From: Paenibacillus etheri
Lineage (GTDB): Bacteria > Bacillota > Bacilli > Paenibacillales > Paenibacillaceae
DNA: 64,000 nucleotides
Assembly (NCBI RefSeq): GCF_001012825.1
Contig: NZ_LCZJ02000014.1
Location: forward strand, 62,001 to 126,000
Direction: 5' to 3'
In this document: one piece after another, positions 15,331-23,922 of the stretch
How positions within the stretch are numbered: the first letter of the stretch is position 1
How the letters are laid out: each line of letters begins with the position of its first letter
The notes under the pieces: generated by a model
Databases searched by the model: none
The model's input: only the letters and a program-made list of their open reading frames with translations
What the model was told of the DNA's origin: nothing
Position numbers and translations under genes: made by a program

Positions 15331-16580
15331 AATGCGCGGAGGTGATGGAATGGATGCACCGCTATTTAGACAAAGATTTGAGCCAAGATGAGATTGTTGA
15401 AATGTTCCGTCATATCGATAATTGTCCTTCCTGCGCGGAAGTCTTTGAACGTCTGACGCTTCTCTCCAATGAATTGGAGCAGTTGCCAGACGTGAACCCC
15501 CCGTTTAGTCTGGTTGACTCTATTTTACCTCAGCTTGCAGAATTGGATCGGAGCAGTCGTGAACAAAGCGCTGTGAGAACCGAGGAACCAGTTGTAGTTC
15601 CATTTTCACGCGAAAGCTCCCGCGGTAAATCTTCCAAGGGAACCTCTATAGCAACACGGACAGGCATTGGAGCTATCGCAGCTGCTGTAATATTAGGGAT
15701 CGCTATTTTTAATATGCCGGATAAAATGCCTGGGGCAGAGGTAGAACAAATAATGCAGGATAGCAGTAAAGCGACCGGCGGTAGTGCTAATAATATGGCT
15801 ATTGAATCGCAAGCTTTTACTTCTGCTAATTTAGATGAGGCTGCGCCTGCTAATGGCGGAACGGATTCCGGGGCTCTACCAGCTTCACCTGGTGCGAATG
15901 AGGATAACGCTGCATTAGATAGAGCGATGGGGCCGGTGGACCCTGCGTCGGTGCCGACTTCTCCAACAGAATCTAATGCTGGATCTGGAGGACGGTCGAT
16001 ACCAGAACCAACTAATGATGTGAAGCCCAATCCTACTGAGAAGATTATGACGCCGAAGTCGGATACTGTAACGAAGGTTCAAAATCCGGATACTAGTGCT
16101 GGCAGCAATGATCAGTCCAAAGCTGATAAGAAGGATCAACCTGCTTCTATAGATGAAGGGATCGCAGCTGATTCAGCGCTACTTACGGAGGAATCATTAA
16201 AGACTTCTGATGACTTCGGACGAGGCGTTATGGGTTTTAACATTTCTAATGATTCTAATGATTCTGATGTACAGACTTGGACTTCTCCTGATGGGCATTA
16301 TGCGGTTGAGTTCGCTGGATTACAGCTTGTTATTTATAAGAATTCACCCGAAGGCTCAGTGGAAGATAGGATCGCAGTGACTTCTTATCCCTTAGAAGGA
16401 AATTGGATTTCTGGAGAATGGTCGGCGGATAGCTCGCAGTTCACTTATGTGACGGAGAAAGACGGTATTAATACTACCAAGGTGTACACTGTGCAAAAAG
16501 CAGGGATTACCTCTTCTACTCCAGTTGCGTCGCCATCGGCCACACCAGAGGGTACACCAACATCATCGTCAACAAATTGA
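15327..16580 (+). CDS. zinc-finger anti-sigma factor, membrane anchored
   Basis: A 417-residue partner of the upstream sigma factor. Residues 1-45 form the cytoplasmic zf-HC2 anti-sigma domain with the H-x3-C-x2-C motif (HIDNCPSC). A single membrane helix (about 112-129) follows a basic stretch. Outside, a long low-complexity region rich in Ser, Pro, Thr, Asn and Gly (about 135-295) leads to a small C-terminal beta-type domain with WTSPDGHYAVEF and WSADSSQFTYV repeats, resembling beta-propeller blades. The exported part probably senses an envelope signal and releases sigma through proteolysis; this is inferred from the family. The ATG overlaps the sigma stop. Confidence 0.85.
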   Translation: MKCAEVMEWMHRYLDKDLSQDEIVEMFRHIDNCPSCAEVFERLTLLSNELEQLPDVNPPFSLVDSILPQLAELDRSSREQSAVRTEEPVVVPFSRESSRGKSSKGTSIATRTGIGAIAAAVILGIAIFNMPDKMPGAEVEQIMQDSSKATGGSANNMAIESQAFTSANLDEAAPANGGTDSGALPASPGANEDNAALDRAMGPVDPASVPTSPTESNAGSGGRSIPEPTNDVKPNPTEKIMTPKSDTVTKVQNPDTSAGSNDQSKADKKDQPASIDEGIAADSALLTEESLKTSDDFGRGVMGFNISNDSNDSDVQTWTSPDGHYAVEFAGLQLVIYKNSPEGSVEDRIAVTSYPLEGNWISGEWSADSSQFTYVTEKDGINTTKVYTVQKAGITSSTPVASPSATPEGTPTSSSTN

Positions 16581-16732
16581 ATTGAGGCTGGAACATTTTT
16601 CGAAGTTTCAGAATATACTATAGCAACCGGACAGGAACTAGAGAGTATAGGAGTTGAAGAACATCGGTATGACCGTCGGATGGGAAGTTTCTAGGGCTTC
16701 TCACTCCTGCGTTTATATAGATGCGCCGCTTA

Positions 16733-16776
16733 AACGGAGGGGCTTTGGCCATGGCTGCCAGAGTTTCTCCGTTTTT
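16733..16776 (+). terminator. terminator of the sigma/anti-sigma operon
   Basis: AAACGGAG pairs with CTCCGTTT across a loop that contains its own GGCTTTGGCC-type pairing, followed by TTTTTG. Confidence 0.7.
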
Positions 16777-16858
16777 GCATGTGCATTTATGTCGCTTTTT
16801 TTGCTACAATAGGAATCTGGGTAAATTGGGCTAGATGAATGGAAAAGGAAGTGGCGGA

Positions 16859-17878
16859 ATGGATGCCAAAACGGCGATAAAAGAAATCAAACAAGGGAAA
16901 ATCTCACCGTTGTACCTTCTGTACGGCAGTGAAAAATTTCGAATGAATGAATTCGCGGCATTGCTGGAAGACCAGCTGATTGCCAAAGAGGATCGCGATT
17001 TTGCGGTTATTCCCTTTGATCTCTCTGAGACGCCGGTGCAGGCTGTGGTAGAAGAAGCTGAGACTGTGCCCTTTATGGTAGAACGCAAATTATTGCTGGT
17101 GCGGGACGCATCGTTATTTACAGCGGGAAAAGAAAATGCCAAACTTGAGCATCGTATAGATATTTTAAGTGATTATTTGCAGCATCCTGTAGATTTCAGT
17201 GTGATTGTCTTTATGGTGAATAATGACAAGCTGGATGAGCGTAAGAAAATTGTGAAGACTGTTAAAGCGGCGGGTACGGTATTAGCTTTCAACCCGTTAG
17301 GAGCAGAAGAACTGCTGCGCTGGGTGGAGAAAGGGATTCGTGAGCGAGGTTGTACGATGGCGCCTGGCACCGCAGAGATTCTTATAACCAATGCAGGGAC
17401 AGGTTTACAGGGCTTATCTGCGGAAATGGACAAGCTTTGTTTGTTCGCTGGTAAGGGAGGAACCGTAGACGCAGAAGCAGTAGAGAGTCTAGTGCATCGC
17501 GGAACGGAACAAAATGTGTTCACGCTTGTAGAGGATATCGCTAATTTACGTCTGGATAAGGCGCTTGATACGCTGTATGAGCTGTTGAAGCAGCGAGAAG
17601 AACCCATTAAGATTGCTGCGCTGATTGCGCGGCAGTTCCGAATTATTTTGCAGGTTAAGGATTTATCAGCACATAGTTATTCGCAAGGTCAAATTGCTTC
17701 GCAGATCGGACTTCATCCTTATGCAGTTAAGCTTGCAGGGGAGCAGGCTCACAAGTTCTCAAGTGAACGTCTGCGGCAAATTTTAAGTGCACTGGCTGAT
17801 CTGGATTATAAGATGAAGACAGGAGCTATAGATAAAGTGCTGGGTCTGGAGCTGTTTATGCTGCGGCTTGCAGCCTAG
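16859..17878 (+). CDS. holA: DNA polymerase III subunit delta
   Basis: The clamp-loader delta subunit, which opens the beta clamp. The 339 residues include the N-terminal region KISPLYLLYGSEKFRMNE, which resembles a degenerate AAA+ P-loop, a middle PLGAEELLRWVEKGI segment, and the C-terminal collar domain with EEPIKIAALIARQFRIILQVK. I chose ATG 16859, which has AAAGGAAG at about seven bases; ATG 16835 would add eight residues. Gene order comEC-holA-rpsT is ancestral in Bacilli, although here several genes lie between comEC and holA. Confidence 0.9.
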   Translation: MDAKTAIKEIKQGKISPLYLLYGSEKFRMNEFAALLEDQLIAKEDRDFAVIPFDLSETPVQAVVEEAETVPFMVERKLLLVRDASLFTAGKENAKLEHRIDILSDYLQHPVDFSVIVFMVNNDKLDERKKIVKTVKAAGTVLAFNPLGAEELLRWVEKGIRERGCTMAPGTAEILITNAGTGLQGLSAEMDKLCLFAGKGGTVDAEAVESLVHRGTEQNVFTLVEDIANLRLDKALDTLYELLKQREEPIKIAALIARQFRIILQVKDLSAHSYSQGQIASQIGLHPYAVKLAGEQAHKFSSERLRQILSALADLDYKMKTGAIDKVLGLELFMLRLAA

Positions 17879-17936
17879 TTTGAGCGGTTACTGTAGAAGA
17901 TTGGGAAGTCACTCCTTAGCAGCTTGCTGCTATTCT

Positions 17937-17972
17937 CTATCGCTATGCAGGTAGTCCAGCGAATAGCGATAG
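17937..17972. repeat. perfect 10-bp inverted repeat after holA
   Basis: CTATCGCTAT and ATAGCGATAG flank a 16-base loop; just before it AGCAG/CTGCT (about 17919-17932) makes a second small hairpin. No T run follows, so it is not a standard terminator. The 316-base gap 17879-18194 otherwise holds only the two terminators at 18059 and 18130. Confidence 0.55.
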
Positions 17973-18058
17973 TGATGTGCAACTTGCTAACTGGTAATGA
18001 ATGCAGAGGCTTAATATAGGGGAATAATAAAAAGAGGAATAGATAAATATAAGGAGAG

Positions 18059-18100
18059 AAGAGTAAGTCCAGGTATATCACACTGGATTTGCTCTTTTTT
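18059..18100 (+). terminator. terminator downstream of holA
   Basis: AAGAG, AA and TCCAG pair with CTGGA, TT and CTCTT with single-base bulges, followed by six T residues. Confidence 0.75.
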
Positions 18101-18129
18101 ATTACCTCGATTTGACGAGATAACTGGCA

Positions 18130-18167
18130 CAAAAAAACCCAACCGTATGAAACATAGCGGTCAGGTT
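18130..18167 (-). terminator. rpsT terminator
   Basis: On the minus strand AACC, ACCG and TATG pair with CATA, CGGT and GGTT, followed by seven T residues; it starts some 30 bases after the rpsT stop. Confidence 0.85.
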
Positions 18168-18194
18168 CTTCAATTGCTCATTATGAATGTCGTC

Positions 18195-18467
18195 CTAGGC
18201 TTGAGCCTTAAGAGCGTTCAATTTCTTCGCCAAGCGGGATTTTTTGCGGGAAGCCGCATTTTTATGAACCAGACCTTTAGTTACGGCCTTGTCCAGCTTT
18301 TTGGAAGCAGCTTGGAAAGCAGCTTGAGCAGTTTCAACTTCCGTACCTGTCAGTGCTACATCAGCAGTTTTCACAGCTGTACGAAGCGCGGATTTTTGGG
18401 AAGCATTCAGTGCACGGCGTTTTTCGTTCGTGTTTACGCGTTTAATCGCGGATTTAATATTTGGCAT
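18195..18467 (-). CDS. rpsT: 30S ribosomal protein S20
   Basis: A 90-residue, very basic helical protein starting [11 protein letters not shown] and containing the family pattern KSALRTAVK and [19 protein letters not shown]. It binds 16S rRNA early in small-subunit assembly. The start at 18467 follows AGGAGGTGA; the longer frame adds 16 residues absent from S20. It faces away from gpr on the opposite strand, as in Bacillus. Confidence 0.97.
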   Translation of the reverse strand: MPNIKSAIKRVNTNEKRRALNASQKSALRTAVKTADVALTGTEVETAQAAFQAASKKLDKAVTKGLVHKNAASRKKSRLAKKLNALKAQA

Positions 18468-18651
18468 TGCATTCACCTCCTGTAAGACATTCGAAATCAT
18501 TATCAAATGATTCACAACTTAAAATAGTTTAGCATGACCGGTAGTAAAAAGCAATACTTAAAGCTTTCAAATTAAACCATTTTAACCTGCATAAACAAGG
18601 GCTTTCTCTCGCACACTATCGACAAAAGAGCATAGGCAGAAGCTTGTAATT

Positions 18652-18823
18652 TGAGTTTTGCTCGAAGTAACTCAATGAAGTATATGCTTACAAAACTAAG
18701 TATCGCTTACGAAGCAAGTTTTGTTCGAAGTAACTCAAGGAAGTATATGCTTACAAAACTAAGTATCGCTTACGAAGCAAGTTTTGTTCGAAGTAACTCA
18801 AGGAAGTATATGCTTACAAAACT
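18652..18823 (+). repeat. 63-bp direct repeats upstream of gpr
   Basis: A partial unit (18652-18697) and two complete 63-bp units (18698-18760 and 18761-18823), the two complete ones identical. Each contains AGTTTTGT and ends ACAAAACT, which can pair. The last unit runs directly into TTTAGGAGG, the ribosome binding site of gpr. Because 63 is a multiple of three the units also encode a repeated 21-residue peptide in one frame. A related array stands before prmA at 49345-49472. The 373-base gap 18468-18840 also holds the divergent rpsT upstream region. Confidence 0.85.
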
Positions 18824-18840
18824 TTTAGGAGGCTGGAACA

Positions 18841-19842
18841 ATGGAACCGGATCTGCAGCTATATTCGGTACGCACGGACTTGGCGTTAGAGGCGAAGGAA
18901 ATGGCTCAAGGGCCACAAAGGACGCCAATCCCTGGTGTAAACGAAGAAGTGGAAGAGTCTGATGGGATAAAAGTTACCCGGCTTGGTGTGGCTAACGCTG
19001 CCGGATCACAGGCGATAGGCCGCGCGATTGGGAACTATGTCACGCTTGAGGTGCCAGCACTACGCGGTGGAGATACCGGCTTGCAGCAAAAAGTAGCTGA
19101 AGTCTTTGCTCGCGAATTCGAGGACTTCCTAACTAGGATTGGAATTGGTAAGGATGCTTCTGTTCTGATCGTTGGACTTGGTAACTGGAATGTGACTCCA
19201 GATTCACTGGGGCCGCTGGTTGTGGAGAATGCACTCATTACTCGCCAATTTTATGAGCTCGTGCCGGATCAGGTCTCTCCAGGCTATCGCAAGGTAAGTG
19301 CTATTGCTCCTGGGGTATTAGGATTGACCGGTATCGAGTCGAGTGAGGTTGTGCAGGGAATCGTGGATCGTACAAAGCCGGATCTCATCATCGCCATTGA
19401 TGCGCTGGCATCCCGTTCGCTGGAACGGATCAATACGACGATTCAAATTGCCGATATCGGCATTCACCCAGGTTCGGGGATTGGCAATAAGCGGCGCGGA
19501 TTGACGCAGGAAATTCTAGGTGTTCCTTGTGTTGCTATCGGTGTTCCTACAGTTTGCTATGCTTCGACCATTGTAAATAATGTACTGGAGATGATGAAGA
19601 ATCATTTCGGGCAAGGGGCTGGTCACACCAAGGAAATCATGGGGATGCTGGACGATATTACCGAGCAGGAGCGATTGTCACTAGTGAAGGAAGTACTTGA
19701 GCCACTTGGACATGATTTGATCGTTACACCTAAGGAAATCGATGAATTTATTGAAGGCATCGCCAATATTGTAGCCAGTGGTCTAAATGCGGCCCTGCAT
19801 GATGCGGTCGATCCTGAGAATGTTGGCGCTTATACCCACTAA
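18841..19842 (+). CDS. gpr: GPR, germination protease for small acid-soluble spore proteins
   Basis: A 333-residue endopeptidase of family M63/A25 that degrades small acid-soluble spore proteins when spores germinate. The N-terminal part (VRTDLALEAKE) matches the propeptide zone removed on activation, and the conserved core includes VLIVGLGNWNVTPDSLGPLV and DLIIAIDALASRS, then GIHPGSGIGNKR. Length fits. It is expected to be made in the forespore under sigma F/G; I could not place a convincing promoter because the upstream DNA is filled by direct repeats. The ATG follows TTTTAGGAGG. Confidence 0.96.
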   Translation: MEPDLQLYSVRTDLALEAKEMAQGPQRTPIPGVNEEVEESDGIKVTRLGVANAAGSQAIGRAIGNYVTLEVPALRGGDTGLQQKVAEVFAREFEDFLTRIGIGKDASVLIVGLGNWNVTPDSLGPLVVENALITRQFYELVPDQVSPGYRKVSAIAPGVLGLTGIESSEVVQGIVDRTKPDLIIAIDALASRSLERINTTIQIADIGIHPGSGIGNKRRGLTQEILGVPCVAIGVPTVCYASTIVNNVLEMMKNHFGQGAGHTKEIMGMLDDITEQERLSLVKEVLEPLGHDLIVTPKEIDEFIEGIANIVASGLNAALHDAVDPENVGAYTH

Positions 19843-19861
19843 TTGAATCATAACTAGCACA

Positions 19862-19898
19862 AGTCCGGCGGGACTGATATACAGTATCCCGCCGGACT
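19862..19898 (+). terminator. strong hairpin after gpr
   Basis: AGTCCGGCGGGA and TCCCGCCGGACT form a perfect 12-bp stem. The following bases are CTATGTCTATTC, not a T run, so termination may be partial. Confidence 0.6.
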
Positions 19899-19996
19899 CT
19901 ATGTCTATTCTCTCATTTACGGTTCTACTATTTCTCTTTCGCTCATAGATTTGGAGTATAAGAGATTACAGAGGGCTGGAGGAGGACATAAATATA

Positions 19997-21316
19997 ATGA
20001 ATAAAAAATGGTTTCAGCTTTGGAACATCGGCCGTTTACGTGGAAGAGTGCTGGATGCTTTATCGCTGGGAAGAACGATGCTGCTGTTGGCCGGAGGTTC
20101 GCTAGTATTTTTTATGCTGCTTGGCGCTGGTGGATTGGCCGGACAGAAGTTGAACTCTTCACCCATTCCATCTATGAAGGGGCTTGCGGCCTCCCTATCG
20201 AGTGGATTTTTCATGGAGCTGTTGGGAATGGAGGTCCCCCATTTACCGCAAGGGAAAGAGCCTTCCGCTTTTTCAGGTGAAAAAGTAACTTCCTTTGTAT
20301 TTCAATTGCTGACCAGTGTGAATCCAAGTGATCCGAAGAGTCTAGTTTCTCGTGAAGTGCCAGGCTTGGCAGCGGATGATCCATTTCTTTTGCGAAAAGG
20401 CTCGGGTGGCTCTACAGGAGCACCTGTTGATTATCATCCGGGAACGGATGAACTGGCTGAGGGTGGAGGGGAAGCGGATGATCCATCTGTTCCAAATGAA
20501 GTGGACAAGCCTGAAGATACTCCAACACAGCAGCCTGAAACGACTATAGCTCCGTCTCCTGAGCCATCAGGAGCTGCGGGAGGTACGGATAAGAGTGATC
20601 CGCAAAAAGAGACAGATAGTACCAAGGACACTTCGGTTAAACGGATCCTTATTTATCATTCACATCCCCGGGAGGCCTACAACCCTCTACTAGGAGTAGC
20701 GAACGAAAATCCAAGCTCGGCGGTTTCTTCTAAAAATGTAATGCTGGTAGGATCATATATTAAGAAAAGATTGGAACAACGCGGGATTGGTACAGTTCAT
20801 GCCAAAGAAGATTTTTTAACTAAAATTGCCGACTATAACTGGAACTTTTCTTACAAATACTCCCGAATGTTGGTTAAATCTGCGATGAGCACAAATCAAG
20901 AAATGAGTGAACTTATCGACATTCACCGCGACTCACAGCGTCATGGCAAAACAACTGCAGTGATTGATGGGAAAAGTTACGCTCAGGTGTATTTTATTAT
21001 TGGACATGCGAATAAAGATTGGAAGAAGAACGAAGAGTTTGCGAACAAGATTCATCAAACGATTGAAAAGAGTTACCCAGGAATATCTCGCGGGATATGG
21101 GGAAAAGCTGCGGGTAAAGGAAACAACGGGGAGTACAATCAAACCCTCTCACCCAATAGTGTCTTGATTGAAGTGGGCGGTATTGATAATACAGCAGAGG
21201 AATTGAAGCGTACAGCTGATATTTTGGCAGATGCTATTGCGGATGTGTACTGGAGCAGTCATGACTCGGAGAAGGTAAATGCTACAACACCCCGAAAGCC
21301 GAACGGAGCCTCCTAA
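19997..21316 (+). CDS. spoIIP: SpoIIP, stage II sporulation amidase/endopeptidase
   Basis: A 439-residue member of the SpoIID-SpoIIM-SpoIIP engulfment machine, which trims septal peptidoglycan so the mother-cell membrane can move around the forespore. One membrane anchor (about 27-48) is followed by a low-complexity Ser/Pro/Thr/Glu-rich region (about 125-210) and the catalytic domain. That domain has YHSH (220-223) with zinc-ligand candidates His221 and His223, and the terminal VLIEVGGIDNTAEE, whose Glu is the likely catalytic acid. It follows gpr as in Bacillus and is expected in the mother cell under sigma E. AGGGCTGGAGGAGG precedes the ATG. Confidence 0.95.
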   Translation: MNKKWFQLWNIGRLRGRVLDALSLGRTMLLLAGGSLVFFMLLGAGGLAGQKLNSSPIPSMKGLAASLSSGFFMELLGMEVPHLPQGKEPSAFSGEKVTSFVFQLLTSVNPSDPKSLVSREVPGLAADDPFLLRKGSGGSTGAPVDYHPGTDELAEGGGEADDPSVPNEVDKPEDTPTQQPETTIAPSPEPSGAAGGTDKSDPQKETDSTKDTSVKRILIYHSHPREAYNPLLGVANENPSSAVSSKNVMLVGSYIKKRLEQRGIGTVHAKEDFLTKIADYNWNFSYKYSRMLVKSAMSTNQEMSELIDIHRDSQRHGKTTAVIDGKSYAQVYFIIGHANKDWKKNEEFANKIHQTIEKSYPGISRGIWGKAAGKGNNGEYNQTLSPNSVLIEVGGIDNTAEELKRTADILADAIADVYWSSHDSEKVNATTPRKPNGAS

Positions 21317-21379
21317 CCTGTAGACATTCAAGTAGAGTAAACAGCCTTATTACCAAGTATTTAAAAAGGAGTGGCTTAC

Positions 21380-21865
21380 ATGTCTCGTTTCGGTAAAAAA
21401 CTGGTTATAGTCGGTATTTGGGCAGGGGTCGGCATACTGTTAGGTATACAGTTTAGTGGCAGCGGAGGGGCAACCGTCTCTAAGCTGCTGCCAGGCTGGA
21501 CCGATCTATCAACTACGCCAACCAGTCAAGTGACGGGCATGCAATCACAGCCGATAAAGAATGGGGTTACACAAGGTGGGCAGACTTATGTGTATGTTCC
21601 GATGGTGATCGACCCTATCACAGGTGCATACACACCTGTTTCTCCATTACCTCAGAATAGTAATTCTGTGCCAACTACAGATCTTCCTCAGCAGGTGGTA
21701 GAAGGTTATAATACAAAAACTCCGGAGCAGATTCTGATTCCTGAAGAACAAAAGCCGACAGTCGATGTGATAGCGGATAAAACGGCGGGCCTTCTGCAGC
21801 AGGCTTCTCAGAAGGGCATACGCTGGGTAGTCTCATTGTTCGATTCGGCGGAAGAATCACAATGA
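21380..21865 (+). CDS. membrane-anchored protein at the yqxA position
   Basis: A 161-residue protein with one N-terminal membrane helix (about 7-25, LVIVGIWAGVGILLG), a Gly/Ser/Thr/Pro-rich external stretch, and an amphipathic C terminus (IADKTAGLLQQASQKG). I chose ATG 21380, eight bases after AAGGAG; the longer frame begins with GTG at 21371. It lies exactly where Bacillus has yqxA, between spoIIP and lepA, and the single N-terminal anchor fits, but I cannot confirm homology by eye. Function is unknown; cotranscription with spoIIP (63-base gap) suggests a sporulation role. Confidence 0.7.
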   Translation: MSRFGKKLVIVGIWAGVGILLGIQFSGSGGATVSKLLPGWTDLSTTPTSQVTGMQSQPIKNGVTQGGQTYVYVPMVIDPITGAYTPVSPLPQNSNSVPTTDLPQQVVEGYNTKTPEQILIPEEQKPTVDVIADKTAGLLQQASQKGIRWVVSLFDSAEESQ

Positions 21866-21872
21866 TTTCAGG

Positions 21873-21915
21873 AGAAACAGTTATTTCACGGGTACGTGAA
21901 TAGCTGTTTCTTCTG
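21873..21915 (+). terminator. terminator before lepA
   Basis: AGAAACAG, TATT and CAC pair with GTG, AATA and CTGTTTCT, followed by TCTGTTTT. Confidence 0.75.
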
Positions 21916-21999
21916 TTTTACGTAAGGGCGGGATTGATGGAGTAAGCTTGTACTGTTATAATAAGTGGATTAATATCAGGCTGTCTGTGGGGGTAAGGA

Positions 22000-23814
22000 A
22001 TGACTGACGTTCAGAAAAGACAACAACAAATTCGCAATTTCTCGATTATTGCACATATAGACCATGGTAAATCGACACTAGCTGACCGCATTTTGGAATA
22101 CACGGGGGCACTAACCACGCGTGAAATGCAGGAACAGGTACTCGATCAGATGGATCTGGAGCGCGAACGTGGTATCACAATAAAGCTGCAAGCCGTGCGT
22201 TTAACCTATCGTGCAGACGATGGTGTAGATTATTATCTCAACTTGATTGATACACCGGGACACGTCGATTTCACCTATGAAGTTTCCCGCAGTCTTGCAG
22301 CATGTGAAGGCGCACTCTTGGTCGTGGATGCGGCTCAAGGGATTGAAGCGCAGACACTGGCCAATGTGTATTTAGCACTGGATAATAACCTGGAAATCCT
22401 ACCTGTGCTCAACAAAATTGATTTGCCAAACGCTGACCCTGACCGGGTAAAGCAGGAGATTGAGGATGTTATCGGGCTGGATACCAGTGAAGCGGTTATG
22501 GCATCTGCCAAAGCCGGTATCGGGATCAAGGAAATTCTGGAGCAAGTGGTGAAGCAGGTTCCTGCGCCATCCGGTAATTCAGAAGAGCCGCTTAAAGCGT
22601 TGATCTTTGACTCTCACTACGATCCTTATAAAGGGGTTATCGTCTATGTGCGCGTAATGGACGGGAAGATCCGTGCAGGATCGAAGATTAAGATGATGGC
22701 AACTGAGAAGACCTTCGAGGTCATTGAAGTTGGCGCATTTATGCCGCGTATGACCATTGTCGATGAATTGAACATCGGGGATGTTGGATTTATCGTAGCT
22801 GGGATCAAGCATGTTGGAGATACCCGTGTCGGTGATACTGTCACTGACGCAAAGAACCCTACTGCTGAGCCGCTTCCGGGTTACCGTAAGATCAACCCGA
22901 TGGTATATTGCGGGTTGTATCCGATTGAGACCTCCGATTATAACGATCTTCGTGAGGCATTGGAGAAGCTCCAGCTTAACGATGCTTCGCTAAGCTTTGA
23001 GCCGGAAAGCTCGAGTGCGCTTGGATTTGGCTTCCGTTGCGGATTCCTTGGACTCTTGCATATGGAGATCATTCAAGAGCGGATTGAACGCGAGTTCAAT
23101 CTGCCGCTAATCACAACAGCACCGAGTGTTATTTATCGAATTATGCTGACCAATGGCGAAATGATTCAAATCGACAACCCGTCACATTATCCGGAAATCG
23201 GAACGATTGACTACATTGAAGAGCCATATGTTAAAGCAGCAATCATCGTGCCTAACGACTTTGTAGGTACCGTTATGGAGCTGTGCCAGAACAAACGCGG
23301 CGAGTTCGTAAATATGGAGTATCTTGATACGAATCGTGTAACGATTACTTACGAAATTCCACTGTCTGAAATCGTTTATGATTTCTTTGATCAGTTGAAA
23401 TCAGGTACAAAAGGTTACGCATCCTACGACTATGAAATTTGCGGGTACCGTCGTTCGAATCTGGTCAAGATGGATATCTTGCTTAACAATGAGCAGGTTG
23501 ATGCCTTGTCCTTTATCGTCCACCGTGATCGTGCATACAACCGCGGACGTATCATTTGTGAGAAACTGCGTGGGATTATCCCTCGTCAAATGTTCGAAGT
23601 GCCGATTCAAGCCTCTGTGGGTACGAAGGTGGTTGCGCGTGAAACCGTTAAGGCGATGCGCAAAAACGTACTTGCTAAATGTTACGGCGGTGATATCTCG
23701 CGTAAGCGGAAGCTGCTTGAGAAGCAAAAAGAAGGTAAGAAACGCATGAAGCAAGTAGGTAGTGTAGAGGTACCACAAGAAGCATTTATGGCAGTACTGA
23801 AGATCGACGAGTAG
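22000..23814 (+). CDS. lepA: elongation factor 4 (LepA)
   Basis: A 604-residue translational GTPase that acts on the ribosome, proposed in back-translocation and 30S assembly. G1 is AHIDHGKST (18-26), G2/switch I has RGITIK, G3 is DTPGH and G4 is NKIDL. The LepA-specific C-terminal domain with [12 protein letters not shown]-like basic ending replaces EF-G domain IV. Length and order of domains fit the family exactly. It follows the spoIIP unit as in Bacillus, but here hemW no longer follows directly. The ATG is preceded by GGGGGTAAGGA. Confidence 0.97.
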   Translation: MTDVQKRQQQIRNFSIIAHIDHGKSTLADRILEYTGALTTREMQEQVLDQMDLERERGITIKLQAVRLTYRADDGVDYYLNLIDTPGHVDFTYEVSRSLAACEGALLVVDAAQGIEAQTLANVYLALDNNLEILPVLNKIDLPNADPDRVKQEIEDVIGLDTSEAVMASAKAGIGIKEILEQVVKQVPAPSGNSEEPLKALIFDSHYDPYKGVIVYVRVMDGKIRAGSKIKMMATEKTFEVIEVGAFMPRMTIVDELNIGDVGFIVAGIKHVGDTRVGDTVTDAKNPTAEPLPGYRKINPMVYCGLYPIETSDYNDLREALEKLQLNDASLSFEPESSSALGFGFRCGFLGLLHMEIIQERIEREFNLPLITTAPSVIYRIMLTNGEMIQIDNPSHYPEIGTIDYIEEPYVKAAIIVPNDFVGTVMELCQNKRGEFVNMEYLDTNRVTITYEIPLSEIVYDFFDQLKSGTKGYASYDYEICGYRRSNLVKMDILLNNEQVDALSFIVHRDRAYNRGRIICEKLRGIIPRQMFEVPIQASVGTKVVARETVKAMRKNVLAKCYGGDISRKRKLLEKQKEGKKRMKQVGSVEVPQEAFMAVLKIDE

Positions 23815-23824
23815 AAATTAGGTA

Positions 23825-23857
23825 GAGCCGGGAGAATATCCCGGCTCTATTTTTTTG
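23825..23857 (+). terminator. lepA terminator
   Basis: GAGCCGGGA pairs with TCCCGGCTC around a short loop, followed by TATTTTTTT. Confidence 0.93.
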
Positions 23858-23922
23858 AGCAGGAGAAGATTACAATAGGGTGGAAGGATTGTAAGCACAT
23901 ACAATGTAAGGGGAGTCCTAGT

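Noticed and set aside
18130-18167. Insertion-sequence end suggested by the A run and inverted repeat
   Set aside because: Explained fully as the rpsT terminator; no transposase or target duplication nearby.
18651-18962. 104-codon gene overlapping gpr
   Set aside because: Made almost wholly of the direct repeats and the out-of-frame start of gpr, with no ribosome binding site of its own; kept only as a finding.
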